A DNA stretch of 64,000 nt from Akanthomyces muscarius. Its lineage: Eukaryota; Ascomycota; Sordariomycetes; Hypocreales; Cordycipitaceae. Numbering within the stretch: the first letter of the stretch is position 1; each line of letters starts with the position of its first letter. The stretch spans positions 4,340,001 through 4,404,000 of the forward strand of contig NC_079244.1 in the NCBI RefSeq assembly GCF_028009165.1. The letters run 5' to 3'. The translations under genes were made by a program, and so were the position numbers. Below are positions 20,901 through 32,400 of the stretch, in pieces. Under the pieces are notes generated by a model. It was not told the origin of the DNA. It searched no databases and saw only the letters and a list, made by a program, of their open reading frames with translations.

Positions 20901-22634
20901 TCCTACTTCATAGGCTATGCGGCTATTGCTTCCTGTACTTGTGTCCTATTTGCCTTGGTGTTTGCATCGCTGTGTAACCACCTGACTCCACGGGCAGCAC
21001 TCCAATTACATAGCCAGTTGACCAGTACCGTCGTGGGAGGTACAATTGCGTTTCTTTGCGCCATTGACAAAGGAGTATTGGTGAACAGATTCAGCCAAGA
21101 TATGAGTCTAGTGGTTCGCAATTTACCTCTTGCATTTATGAGAACAATTTACAGTCAGTCTCGGAGCCGGCAGTATACGCTTTTTCTTAGCTACTCACTA
21201 ATTACATCATTTCTAGTTTTCTGGACTGCCGTCATCCAAACGGGCATTGTTGCTTCTGGGGCTTCTTACATGGTCATTGCCATACCGTTTATTATCATTG
21301 CCTTTTATCTTATCCAGGGATTTTATTTGCGCACTTCGCGGCAAATGAGATCTCTTGATCTGGAGGCTAAATCACCGCTTTACACACACTTTGAAGAAAC
21401 AGCAGCAGGTCTGCTTTGTATTCGAGGATTCGGGTGGCAGGCAGAGAATCTAAAACGAGGATTTGATCTTTTGGATGACTCCCAAAAAGCCTTTTATTAC
21501 ATGATCACTATCCAGCAATGGTTGGGGCTGGTTGTTGGACTTTTAATCGCTTCACTTGGCAGTATTCTTGTTGCCTTTGCACTCTTTCTCAGCGAGAGTA
21601 CGTCGGATACAGCAATTGGCCTTGCGTTTTTGAATTTGATCCTCTTCGGCCAAACTTTGGAGATGTTAATTGGTGCCTGGACCAATCTGGAAACCTCGGT
21701 TGGCGCTCTAGCTCGACTGGAAGAATTCATGAAGGAAACTCCGCAAGAAGATGCTCAGAAGCTAGCTACGTTGCCCCGAAACTGGCCATCGATGGGAAAC
21801 ATTGAACTCACAGACATGTCCGCCCAATACCGGTATGTTCCCGCGTATAAATTGCTACGTACCAGCATCACTGACAATCAGCAACAGCGATGACCCAGAG
21901 CATGAACCAGTGCTACGAAATGTTACGCTAGCAGTTGGCGCGGGAAAGAAAGTTGGCCTCATCGGACGCACCGGCAGGTAAGAAGGTCTGCATACCACAC
22001 CGTCCTCGGCCCGTGCTAATGTGGTTCTAGTGGGAAGAGCTCACTCTTCCTCGCTCTCTTGGGGTTCTTACCATACAAGGGAGTCATGAAGATTGATGGC
22101 ATAGATGTTGCATCTGTTCCCCCCGATGAGCTTCGGTCACGCATCATTACCGTTTCACAAGATCAGATCCGGCTTGAAGCTAGTATTCGAGTCAATCTTT
22201 TGCCCTTTACCCTCAACAGTCCGGATGTGCTTGATGAGAAGAAACGGGAGGCAGCCGAGAGAAGGGACATTGCGCTCCGCGAGCTGCTGATGCGCCTCGG
22301 CATCTGGTCGCATGTTGAAGACAAGGGCGGCGTCGATGCCATGCTGGATGATGCTGGCTATTCCCATGGTGAGATGCAGCTCTTTTGCCTGGCCCGTGGT
22401 ATTCTCCGCTACAAAGACACGGGAAGCAAAGTCGTCTTGATCGACGAGGCTACGAGCAGTGTGGATGAAGAGAGGGAGAGGAGTGCTCAGGAAATTATGC
22501 GAGAATCATTTCCAGACTGTACGATGCTGGTCATTGGACACGGGAGGTCGAGCATCAGAGGTGTTGATTGCATGGTAGAGCTGGCGAATGGCCGGGTTGC
22601 CCACATTGATCACAGCGCTGCAGATACGGATTGA
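17978..22634 (+). pseudogene. ABCC (MRP)-type full ABC transporter interrupted by an in-frame TAA
   Basis: Exons 17978..18175, 18229..20208, 20293..20455, 20512..21153, 21217..21832, 21888..21977 and 22031..22634 form one frame of about 1,430 codons, normal for fungal ABCC exporters. The order is an N-terminal TMD0, TMD1, NBD1 (Walker A GPSGSGKS; signature LSGGQRQ; Walker B LVLLDN), TMD2 and NBD2 (Walker A GRTGSGKS; signature YSHGE; Walker B VVLIDE). All introns have clean donors and branch sites, but the frame contains one TAA at 18589..18591, between LRQ and FGGEATSGYWSR, just before the first conserved TMD1 segment. No intron that removes it while keeping frame was found. NBD1 also has Asn after the Walker B Asp, and NBD2 a weakened signature. 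This suggests a recently disabled gene, unless the stop is a sequence error or is read through. Substrate unknown. Confidence 0.75.
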
Positions 22635-23387
22635 GGGGGCTTGTCGTTGAACAACCAGAATGTCTCCTGGCTTGTATTGGTATACTTGTATCTTAAATAC
22701 TTATTGTACTGTCCATTTCGAGCTCACTTTTTTTTTTAATTCCAAATTCTTGCGAGAAAATGCAATTAGTTGCTAAGGTCATGATCCTGTGATTTGGGTA
22801 CAGGGTAGGCCATAGTTGGTAAGGTCATCATTCTGTGATTTGGGTACAGGGTAGGCCACAAGGTGGGCGGTGGCAAGTGGTTGGGTACGTACCTTGGGCG
22901 GGTGGGGCGGTCCGTCACCCCGCGCAACGAGAGAAACAAGGATCATCAGAAGCTTGCGACATGTTGGGCTCACAAGCCGGCTGGCTGGTGCTATTCTCCG
23001 AGTCTTGCGCATCCACTCCTTGCATCTTTTGAAGAAAGAAAATTCAAGAAGCATTTTCTCTTGGACTTGTGCGACTATACGTATTGATCGAAGCCAACGG
23101 GAAGCAGATTCAACATTCCAGCAATTCGCCTTATACTCCACGTCCTACCACACACCGCCCCTCCTCCAGCAGCATTACACAATATCAACATACCGCCCGG
23201 GTCCCATCCGCCACGAGGTACCGCATTCCAACCATTTTCCAACGAGCGCAACCTGGCGCAAGCGAATCCAATCTTCCGGCGCTGAGCGGGCGAGATCTGG
23301 CTGGAACGGCGCCGAATTAATTTTGCTAATCGACAAGACCCTCCACTGCATCGCGGAAGCCCCGACCTTCACCTCGTCGCCGCCGTC
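22635..23387. other. Intergenic with a 46-bp tandem duplication
   Basis: It contains the 46-bp repeat at 22769-22860, then the leader of the b561 gene, which is pyrimidine-rich near 23150-23180. Reading frames here overlap the leader and have no recognisable content. Confidence 0.5.
22769..22860 (+). repeat. 46-bp tandem duplication, two copies
   Basis: 22769..22814 and 22815..22860 are adjacent copies starting GTTG.TAAGGTCAT and ending GGGTACAGGGTAGGCCA.A, with about four differences in 46. Confidence 0.9.
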
Positions 23388-26013
23388 ATGGCGCCGACAC
23401 CAGATGGGCTGTCGGCCCCAGGGTCTGCCAGCTACAGCTCCGACACGCTGACTGTCGGAGACGGCACCTGGGTTTTTGATACAAACACCTTTTTGCTCCC
23501 CAACCTGCAGGGCGTCAACTTTGACACCATGCGCTACAACGGTACGAGAAGCTATCCTCTGTCTGCTGCGCCGCTGGCCATCCCGTCGACTAACTCACTT
23601 CTGCTTAGGCATGGGGAATCGCTTTTCGACCTTTGTCGGATACCACGGCATCATCTTGGCGCATGGCGTCATGGCTGCGCTCGTGTTCCTCCTCATCGTG
23701 CCCTTTTCCGTCATGACGATTCGATTCTACGACAGAAACCCCGGCCGCGCCGTCGCCTACCACGGGCAGATGCAGGTCTTGGCCAGTCTCATGCTGCTGG
23801 TCATTTTCATCCTCGGCTTCTTCGCCGTTGGGCCCAAAAGAAATCTCACAAATCCACACCACGGCATCGGTGTCGCCATCTTTGTTCTCTTCCTTCTCCA
23901 GCTCATTGGCGGCCGCCTGGTGAAGCACATTACCAAATCCCGCTCTTTGCGCATCATGATCCATCAATGGTCCGGGCGCACCATCGGTCTCTTGGGAATT
24001 GTTCAGGTTCCTCTCGGGCTGACCCTTTACGGCTCGCCCAAATACCTCTTCATCCTCTACGCGCTCTGGATGTCGTTTCTCGTCCTGCTGTACTTTATTC
24101 TCAGCTACCGTCGTGCCGGCCACCGTGACCACTACATTGGAGCCGGCGCGAGATCGGAAGGCGGAAGAACCCGCCTGACCGAATCCGAGTACATCTCCGA
24201 TCACAAGCCGGACCACAGCAGTAAGCTCAAGTGGCTTGGCCCTCTGGCCGCGGGCGCTGGTCTGTGGGCGATATTGCGCAATCGAAAGAAAAAGAACCAG
24301 GATCGTGAACGGAGCAGGAGCAGGAGCAGATCGCCGTCCTCTTACAGAAGCCGCGGAGAGGTCCTTCCCTCTCACGGCCACTCTGAAAGATTCTACGACG
24401 ACAAATACTCGGAGGCACCGCAGCGAAAGAGCAGCGGCGGCGGGTTTCTGAAGATGCTTGGCGGTGCCGCAGCGGCCATTGGAGCCGGCGGCCTGGCTGC
24501 CAACCTTATGAAGAAGAGAAACAACAACAGGGACGAGGAATATTCGGCAGTGTCCACGGAAACACCTCGCCGCCACCGCAGCGGGCGTGGTGGACGAAGC
24601 GACTACGGCAGCGAGTTTACCGACGACTACAGCCAAACGCAGACGTCTTTGCTACCACCCTCGGCGAACCCCAACACCACTCACACCACAAGAACCGGAG
24701 ATACCGGCAGACCTACCACGCCACGCTCGTCCCACCCGCCGCGTCGTGACTACGACGATTCAGAATACTCTTCCTATGTCAGCCCGTCGCACAGAAGCAG
24801 AAGGGCAGACGAGAAGTCGGGAGGAGGTGGAGGGCTTGCCACGGGGATACTCGGCGGACTCGGCATGGGCTGGATTGCCAAAAAGCTGGCTGACAGACGC
24901 AACAAGAAACAGGAAGATCGCCTTCGTGACGAGGACGACATGCGCTCAGGAACCAGCGTCTCTCGCTTTACGGGTGACGGGTATCCTTCCCCCTCAAGAC
25001 GAGATTCTAGACGACCGCCACCGCCCGTTCGTCGTCAAACAGGCTTTGGCGCCCCGTATGGTACAGAAACCGCACTCAGTGAGATGACGGAATCATCGAT
25101 GGACTACCCACCCCGACCCGGTGGGCCATCGGGCAATATTCAGCCCGTACCTACGCCGTCTCGGCCACCCAGATCTGGCAGCCGCCACGGCTCAGAATCA
25201 ATATCCATGCCGCCCATGCCGGCCGATCCGCACGGCGTGCTCCATTCCGGAGCCGAGGATTCTTTCGTCTCGGACGCATCACCGCCGCAGCGAAGACCTT
25301 CTGAACGACGTCGCAGAGCCGCCGAGCGGGCCGCAGCCGCCGCCGCGGCCCGGGCTAGCAGCCTGGCGGCCAACGAGGAGAGGAGCCACCGCGGTGCTGG
25401 AGACCGCGACCGCGATCGCTACGCGTCGCCCAACAGTCAGCCCGTCAGCGTCAAGGTCAAGGTCCACGACGATCGCGATCGCAACGTGACCCTGCGGCGG
25501 CTGACAGAGGAGGAGGCCATGGCGGCGGCCCGAGACCGCAGCCGCAGCCGCCGCGACTCGGAGAGCAGCATCTCGGGCGTCGAGTCCCCCAGCAACGGCC
25601 GCGGGTACCGCCGAGGAGCAGCGCCACGCGCGGCCGCAGCAGCGGCGGCAGAACGGGAAGCGGAGCAGCGGGTGGAAGAAGAAGACCAGCTGGCGCCGTT
25701 GTCGCCGCCCAACCCCGCGTTTGCCAGGGGCCGACGCGCTGCCGGCAAGGACTCTGCATATTACTCTGGCGCCGGCGCTGGTCCGGCCGGATCAACAGCC
25801 GCACACGGCCAGACGGTGTCGAGCCTGGGCTCCGCAGACACGCACGGGACCTGGAGCGGCATGGGCGGTGGTGGTGGTGCTGGTCAAGGATCACCGAGCG
25901 ATGGCGACAAAGCGAGCGAATCGGCGGCCGCGGATAACAGACGCCGCAGAAGGGCGGAACGGAGAAGGGGAAGCAGCGCTGCACGACCTGCTGGCGTGGA
26001 CATGTTTGACTAA
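23388..26013 (+). CDS. Cytochrome b561-type membrane protein with long disordered Arg/Ser/Gly-rich tail
   Basis: Two exons, 23388..23541 and 23609..26013, give 852 residues; the 67-nt intron has a GACTAAC branch site. Residues about 62-215 form five predicted membrane helices carrying paired histidines (GYHGIILAHG, AVAYHGQ, NPHHGIG, MIHQWSGR) in the arrangement of eukaryotic b561 / ferric-reductase transmembrane domains, which pass electrons across membranes through two hemes. Before them is only a short N-terminal segment with TWVFDTNTF and no full DOMON domain. The remaining 630 residues are polar and low-complexity: RS dipeptides, poly-Ala and three short Gly-rich hydrophobic segments each followed by a basic run (about residues 257-285, 328-360, 455-490). 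The role of this tail is unknown. The membrane domain call is good; electron donor and acceptor are not determinable. Confidence 0.82.
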
Positions 26014-26490
26014 TGATTTCTTTCTTTTTTTGGCCTTGATTTCTCTGCAAACGAACCCTGTCACGGCGGATCCAAGTTTTTTTTATGATGAATGTATGTA
26101 TATTTTCATATAGTACATTTTGGGATGTTGGCAGTACATATTGGCAGGCTACCGTTAGTTTCTCTGATAGGAAGCTTGTGTGAGGGCGATAATGGCGTTT
26201 ATATATAGAAAAGGAAGGGAGGGCTTGGTGTATTTAGATCAAGTTTATGAGCGACAGGATATTTCAAGAAAGAAAATGACATGTACTTTCAAGAGGGAAA
26301 AAGAAAAGACAGCTTCATTATGCGTGTACTCAAAATCAAGACGAATTCACACGAGACAAAATTTCTTGCTCTACAAGCACTTTTAAAAGCAAGCCATGAA
26401 CTACAATATATTTCAAGGAGCAATGGATGACATTCCAGAAAAAAAAATCACAACTTCATCATGCATGTATTCGTACCAAACAAGACACAT
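26014..26490. other. Intergenic between convergent b561 and HET genes, with a duplicated HET 3' end
   Basis: The stretch carries two 3' flanks. About 115 bp (26259-26376) are an imperfect copy of 26408-26519, which overlaps the HET stop codon. No gene is seen. Confidence 0.6.
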
Positions 26491-26519
26491 TCACACGAGA
26501 CAAAACTCTTGCTCTACAA
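26259..26519. repeat. Imperfect direct duplication spanning the HET gene 3' end
   Basis: Copy A (about 26259-26376) and copy B (about 26408-26519) share ATTTCAAG at the start, a CTTCATTATGCGTGTA-like middle and a near-identical ATTCACACGAGACAAAA...TTGCTCTACAA end. Copy B includes the last eight codons and stop of the HET gene. Confidence 0.7.
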
Positions 26520-28395
26520 AGGTCCCGGCAGGCGCCTCTGCGACTTCGCTGTTCATAAAGCCATACAGCAGTACCGGCCCAACAAGCTCATGCTCGGTTT
26601 CGGCGCCGCCCGTCTTTTCCCGAAGGAGTAGAGGATATCGGGAGCCGGGCAGGACAGCCACCACGTCGCCGCCGGCCATGCTGCGCGGGCCGAGCCCCAG
26701 CTGGCCGTCTCTGGTGATGAAGACGCGCCGGCACATGGACGTCCACGTCATGTCCTGCACGACTTGGGCCGCGCACCCCAGCGCGGCCAGAGCCTGCATC
26801 TGCGACGCTTCCTCGGCCGAGAGGCTGCCGAAGAAGGGACCCGGCTCGGCGGTAGTGCGCAACGCCTCGGCGTGCACGGCGTGGGCGGCGCAGTCGGCGC
26901 GCTGTTCGTCCCGCGCGGGACCCGACGCCGCAGGCGTGGTGCCGCGGTGCGCTCCGGTGAGAATGAAGCTCAGTGCGGAAATAAAGTAGTCTGCGCTGGG
27001 CCGCGTCTCTGCCGGCTGTGTGAGGACAAGCCGGGCGTAAATGTGGTCAATCAGGAACGGGAGCTTCTTCTTGGCTTCGGCGGCGTAGTCTGTGATGGCC
27101 AGCTCTTTCGGGTCAATCATGCTCGAATACGCTCGCAGACTACTGACCAACGCGCCTTGGCAACGCAGAGCGGGCGTCTTCCTCGAGCCGCCATCATCCA
27201 CGGCCACGTTGCAGTATTCCAAGGAAGCGGCGCGGGTAGGGCATCTTAGCGGCGCAACCAGATTCAGGCCTTGCCAGTCGGGCACCCACGTCGGCAGGCC
27301 CATGGGGCTCGGCTCCTCGCCATGGTCCACAAAGGCGAGTATGTGCAGACTGCGCGTCCGCTGGATAATGTTGACGACGAGCTGCGTGTACACCCGTGCC
27401 GTGGAGAGGGTATACACCGGCTCGATGAGGAGCTGCCCGCCGACGACGGCGCTGGGGTGGCCCAGCAGCGAGTAGACAAAATCGCGCGGATCAGTCGAGA
27501 GGTGGACGCGCGCCCAGTGCAGCACCTCGGAAAAGTCAAACAGCGGGGTGCCGTCGGGTTTGTTGGACCACACGAGGTTGATGTGGTTGCAGACCCACGA
27601 CTTGAGGTCGAGCGCGTTGATGACGGAGGCGCCGTTGTCATCGAGAAAAAGCACAAAACGGGCCACTTCGGCCCAATCGATGCAAATGTCGCTGCGGCCC
27701 CAGGCGATCCAGGCGCGGCGGGCAAGGCCAATCTCCTGGATGATCCACGCCCGGTGAAAGTACTCAATGTCGAAAAATGTCTTGACAGCACGCCAAGTTT
27801 TAAGCAGCAGTTGCTCACCATCGTGGTCCCCTTTGGCAGACTGTTCTCTAGTTTCTGTCTCGCTTTTGTGTATAGCTGCCTTTATGCGCCGCAGGTGGCC
27901 CATCTGATCCTCGTTAAACTCTCGAAGAAAGTGTATTGCCGCCAGGGCCAAGTGTTCGTCTGTTGCTGGCTCTTGGAAAGCCCCAAGCCAGCACAGCACC
28001 TGGGTCGCGTTGCGAAAAATGTCTCCCATCATGCGGACCTGAGACAGGCGCTCGTCCAAATCATCCTGCCGGATGCAAATCGCATCGACCCATATCCGCC
28101 TAGGCTGATCTAGACGGCGATAGGCGACAAGTGCCGTGGCCAAGTTGGCGCCAATGCGTAACGTGCCACCGCCCGAGTCGACGTGGTCTTCATCAACGCA
28201 CCATATGGTGCTGTGAAAGACAGTCGGCTTGCCCCAAACATAGGACAAAGCCTCATATGGTTCATCGGCGATTGTTTGCGCTCGAAGTCGACAGGCTAGA
28301 GCTGCATCGGTAGAGGCCGAGGGATGTAGCTCGAGCACACGAATATACCTCGGCGGCAGCTTGGCATGCTTGTAACTGCGGTCTCGGGCTTGCAT
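26491..28395 (-). CDS. HET-domain (heterokaryon incompatibility) protein
   Basis: A single-exon protein of 634 residues counted from the first ATG (28395); the frame extends upstream only with non-ATG codons. The HET domain lies in the first 200 residues with its three conserved blocks: YEALSYVWG, RRIWVDAICIRQDDLDER, and MGDIFRNATQVLCWLG. HET domains are Toll/IL-1-receptor-like modules that trigger cell death on recognition of non-self after hyphal fusion, although most family members have no known partner. The remaining 400 residues include the family's second conserved region (HRAWIIQEIGLARRA, CIDWAEVARF, DPRDFVYSLLG, PTWVPDWQ). No NACHT or WD repeats follow, so it is a stand-alone HET protein. 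It ends at EQEFCLV, and a degenerate copy of this end lies downstream. Confidence 0.93.
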   Translation of the reverse strand: MQARDRSYKHAKLPPRYIRVLELHPSASTDAALACRLRAQTIADEPYEALSYVWGKPTVFHSTIWCVDEDHVDSGGGTLRIGANLATALVAYRRLDQPRRIWVDAICIRQDDLDERLSQVRMMGDIFRNATQVLCWLGAFQEPATDEHLALAAIHFLREFNEDQMGHLRRIKAAIHKSETETREQSAKGDHDGEQLLLKTWRAVKTFFDIEYFHRAWIIQEIGLARRAWIAWGRSDICIDWAEVARFVLFLDDNGASVINALDLKSWVCNHINLVWSNKPDGTPLFDFSEVLHWARVHLSTDPRDFVYSLLGHPSAVVGGQLLIEPVYTLSTARVYTQLVVNIIQRTRSLHILAFVDHGEEPSPMGLPTWVPDWQGLNLVAPLRCPTRAASLEYCNVAVDDGGSRKTPALRCQGALVSSLRAYSSMIDPKELAITDYAAEAKKKLPFLIDHIYARLVLTQPAETRPSADYFISALSFILTGAHRGTTPAASGPARDEQRADCAAHAVHAEALRTTAEPGPFFGSLSAEEASQMQALAALGCAAQVVQDMTWTSMCRRVFITRDGQLGLGPRSMAGGDVVAVLPGSRYPLLLREKTGGAETEHELVGPVLLYGFMNSEVAEAPAGTFVEQEFCLV

Positions 28396-29473
28396 TTTTG
28401 GACCCCTAGCTGCACCCAATGCAGTACGACCGCCGATCTCGTCTTTCGTTGGCCCACTGAGAGAGCGCACGATCACTTCAAGCTGTGTTGCCTGAGATAT
28501 ATGCTCTCTGAAGCATCTTGACGCTGACTTACAGCACGAAACATGGAGAAATTATCCAAGGCAAGAAAAGGCTCATATTTGACAATATTCAAAATTGACT
28601 GCTGTGACATGGCGTGGCGTTCGGAGGCCGCTCAGCTGAGCTGAAGGTGCGCGGCTTTCATGTGCCGTCCTTGTACTGGTTAGAGCGATATCGGATTGTA
28701 GACTTTCGGGCATGCGATCGGGGACGTTTGAGACTAGACAATGCGCATGATTTTGGTTCCAGGACGGAACACTGATGCTTTTGCGAAAACATGAGGTGTG
28801 CGGTACAGCGACTGTATGTATGCATGTCTTGCCCTGGCCGTGAGAGAAGAGCCGATTCTATAGCCATAGGGGCGCCATGGAGATGTGCTTGTTTCCTGCT
28901 CCAGGCGAGCGCGGGATCCAAATACCGAGCCATCTGTGAACGGATAAAAATCTATGGAGAGGACATCATTTCTGAGCTTGAACAACGAAATGCTAGCTTA
29001 TATGCAAACTGCCACCTAAAGTCTTGGCGGGAAACATATCAAGCGGGTACATACCAGACAAGGCCGGGCAGACAAGACAGCAAACGCACAATATGATGCA
29101 CGTTGATACCGTGGAACGGAACTCCAAATTGATGCTGCGTATAGAATCAGCCGTCCTTCGTGTCGGCCGAACTGATGGTGTCTTGACTAATGTCGATGCA
29201 AGGGAGCCTGGTATGTCCAGGGCTGCGCGGCGTCCCTGGCTAACAAGGTGCGAAGGTGGGGACCTCGAACCGGACACCAACGCGGTTCCACGCAGCTACC
29301 GGATCTTGAATCCGAACGACCTGGAAGACTTTGCACCGGCTTTACTGATAAAACCTTTGCGCGTTGACACAGGCGTGGTGACCTGACGGACCGACGAATT
29401 CGACGACCAATACCATCCCTACGATCAATGGCCGCGAATCAGTCATAGCACAGAACACACCCCTTCACAAATC
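28396..29473. other. Divergent promoter region of HET gene and GPI13
   Basis: About 1.1 kb separate two divergent starts. Reading frames up to 120 codons here have no recognisable content. A tRNA-like but non-canonical 91-nt element (29247-29337, minus) lies within it and is described among the findings. Confidence 0.5.
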
Positions 29474-32400
29474 ATGTCGCAAAGCGGCGCAAAAGCCAAG
29501 GGGCCGTCCCTCACCGAATACAAGGCCATTGCCGCCGAGTGGGAAAAGGCGAAAAAGGCCAAGGAGGCGGCCGATGCCAGGTCAGCCAGCCAGGGCCTGC
29601 CGACCGAGCGAGAGCAGGCCGACGCCCTGCAGAAGAAGCGCGAGAAGCTCAACAAGCTGCGGCAGAAGCGGTACGAGAAGCGCTGGCTGTGGACGGTCGC
29701 GTTTTGGGCCTGGATGCTCGTCATGCACGCCATTGGACTGTGGCTCTTCACGACGGGATTCCTGCTGACTAGGCTGGTGCTGCACGACAAGTCGAGCTGC
29801 GACGCGCCGCCCATTGCCGGCACCAAGGGCCTCCTCAACCCCGACAAGGGCTGCTGGCATCCCAAGACGTTTGATCGCGCCGTCGTCATCCTCATTGACG
29901 CTCTCCGATACGATTTTACCGTGCCCCATGCTGTCGACAGCCCGCACGCCTACCACAATGCCTTTCCTGTCCTCCATGAAATGGCCGTCAAGTCGCCGCA
30001 GAATGCCTTCCTCCGGCCCTTCATCGCCGACCCGCCGACAGCTACATTGCAGCGCCTCAAGGGCTTGACGACTGGCACACTGCCTACATTTATCGACTTG
30101 GGTAGCAATTTCGGAGGCGATGCGATTGACGAGGACAATCTGCTTATGCAGATGAAGAACAATGGCAAAAAGGTTGCTCAGATCGGAGACGATACCTGGT
30201 GGAGCCTCTTCCCCGGCTACTTTGAGCCTAATATCAGCAGAGCATATGACAGCTTCGATGTCTGGGACCTGCATACTGTCGACAATGGCGTGGTTGACCA
30301 CATTTTTCCTCTACTGGAGCCCAAAGCCAAGAATCAATGGGATCTGCTCATCGGTCATTGCCTGGGTGTCGACCACGCCGGCCACCGTTACGGTCCTGAG
30401 CATCCTGCCATGACCTCTAAACTAGGACAGATGGACGACTTTATTCGCAAGGTCGTCTCCAAGATTGACGACGACACGCTCCTGATTGTCATGGGAGACC
30501 ACGGCATGGACAGCAAAGGCGACCACGGCGGCGAGAGCGACGACGAAGTAGAAGCTGCGCTCTGGATGTACGCTAAGCGACCAATCTTTGGCCGCACGCT
30601 TCCTGAGCACGCCGTGCCGCCTCCAAACGCCAAGATCCGACCTGTCAACCAAATCGACTTCGTCCCGACGCTGGCTCTTCTCTTGGGTATTCCTATCCCG
30701 TTCAACAACCTGGGCAAACCCATTGAGGAAGCGTTTGCTGGTGCACGCGGCAACGACTGGGCCAACTTGGCCGCCGTATCACGGGTTGCGGCTGCAGGCA
30801 TCGAACGCTACCAGAAGCTGTACTTTGAGACGCGAGGCATCGCGCCGGCCGCCGGAGAGGACAGTCCCGCGGCACTGTGGGCAGCCGCCAACACACCGAG
30901 CCTATCGGGCCGCAGCCTCTACGATGCGCTGTCTGCCTACCAGGAGCGCAACCTGGGCGTGTGCAAGAGTCTCTGGGCGCGCTTCGACGTCCCGCGCATG
31001 GCCATGGGCGTCTTTGTCACTGCCATCGGTCTGCTCGTCCTCGTCATGTACTCGTCGCGCACCGAGGACGACGAGTATGTCGTCCTGAACAATGCCGAGC
31101 TCGACTATGCCGAGAAGCAGCTCGAGCAGCTCGCTGCTGCTTCTGACAATCAGGACGAGCCCGAGCATCCCGATCAGTCCTTTCATCGAGACATTCTGCA
31201 CTGGGCCATGGACCTGCGCGTGATTCTCGCCATTGCGACGCTGACCGGCGCTGCCGTCTTCCGCGGACAGCCGCTCGATGGGCTGGCTACGCTCGTGGCG
31301 ACCATCATGGTTGCCAGCACCGGCACCGCGCTCTACAAGCACGGCCGGACCCTGCGCAACCTGCTCCCCGATACCTTCTGGGGCTGGATGTCCGTCGTCT
31401 TCACCGTCAGCCACTCGCTCGGCTTCGCGTCCAACTCGTACACCATCTGGGAGGACTCGATCCTGCTCTTCTTCATCACCAGCTTTGGCGTCGCCGCGCT
31501 CGTGTCCTCGTTCCGCATCGAGTCGTCGCGCGTCGACCGCTACATGGGCATCTACCACTCGGTTGCCTTTGTCGTCCTCGGCCGCCTCGCCTCGTACTCG
31601 AAGCTCTGCCGCGAGGAACAGATGCCGTACTGCCAGTCCACCTACTACAGCTCCAGCGCCTCGTCCACCTCGGCCCCGTGGCAGGTCATCCTGCCCTTCC
31701 TGGCCTTTGCCGGCCTCCCCGTGCTCGTCAAGTCGTTCCTCGCGCCCACCAAGTCCTACGAAGGGCTCGCGCCCACCTGGATCGGCTACGTCTTCCGCCT
31801 CAGCCTCTTCCTCTCGGCGCTGTACTGGCTCGTCGACGCCGCCAACAACGGCAAGTGGCTGGCTGCCTACCTCCCCGAGATGGTGCTCAAGACGGCGGGC
31901 GTCTACGTCGCGCAGCTCACGCTCGCCATCACCGTCGTCGCCGGCACCACCGCGTTTGTGTGGGCGCCGCCGTCGGTCGCCATCGTCCCCAGCCAGGGCC
32001 GCATCACCATCCTCGGCTACGCCAACGCGCTCGGCGCGCGCTACCTGCTCCTCCCCGTCAGCGTCCTCGGCACCTGCCTGCTGCTCACCAAGCCCATGGG
32101 CGCCGGGGCGCTCTCGCTCATGATGTGGCAGCTGCTCGCGCTCTTCGAGGTGCTCGATCTCAACGGCCTCAAGACGGAGACGATTGGCCCCGTCATGCTC
32201 GCCGTCCTCGGCAACTTTTACTTTTTCAAGACGGGCCACCAGGCCATCCTGTCGAGCATCCAGTGGGACGCCGTCTTCATCCCGCTCTTCGCCGTGCGCT
32301 ACCCCTGGGCGCCGCTCGTCGTCGCCGCCAACACGTTTGCCGCCCAGATCCTCGCCATCGCCAGCCTGCCCCTCGTCGCCCTCTGGAAGGTCGGCCCCAA

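Noticed and set aside
28396..28476. N-terminal extension of the HET protein to 28476
   Set aside because: It begins with GTG; the first ATG is at 28395, before the conserved region.
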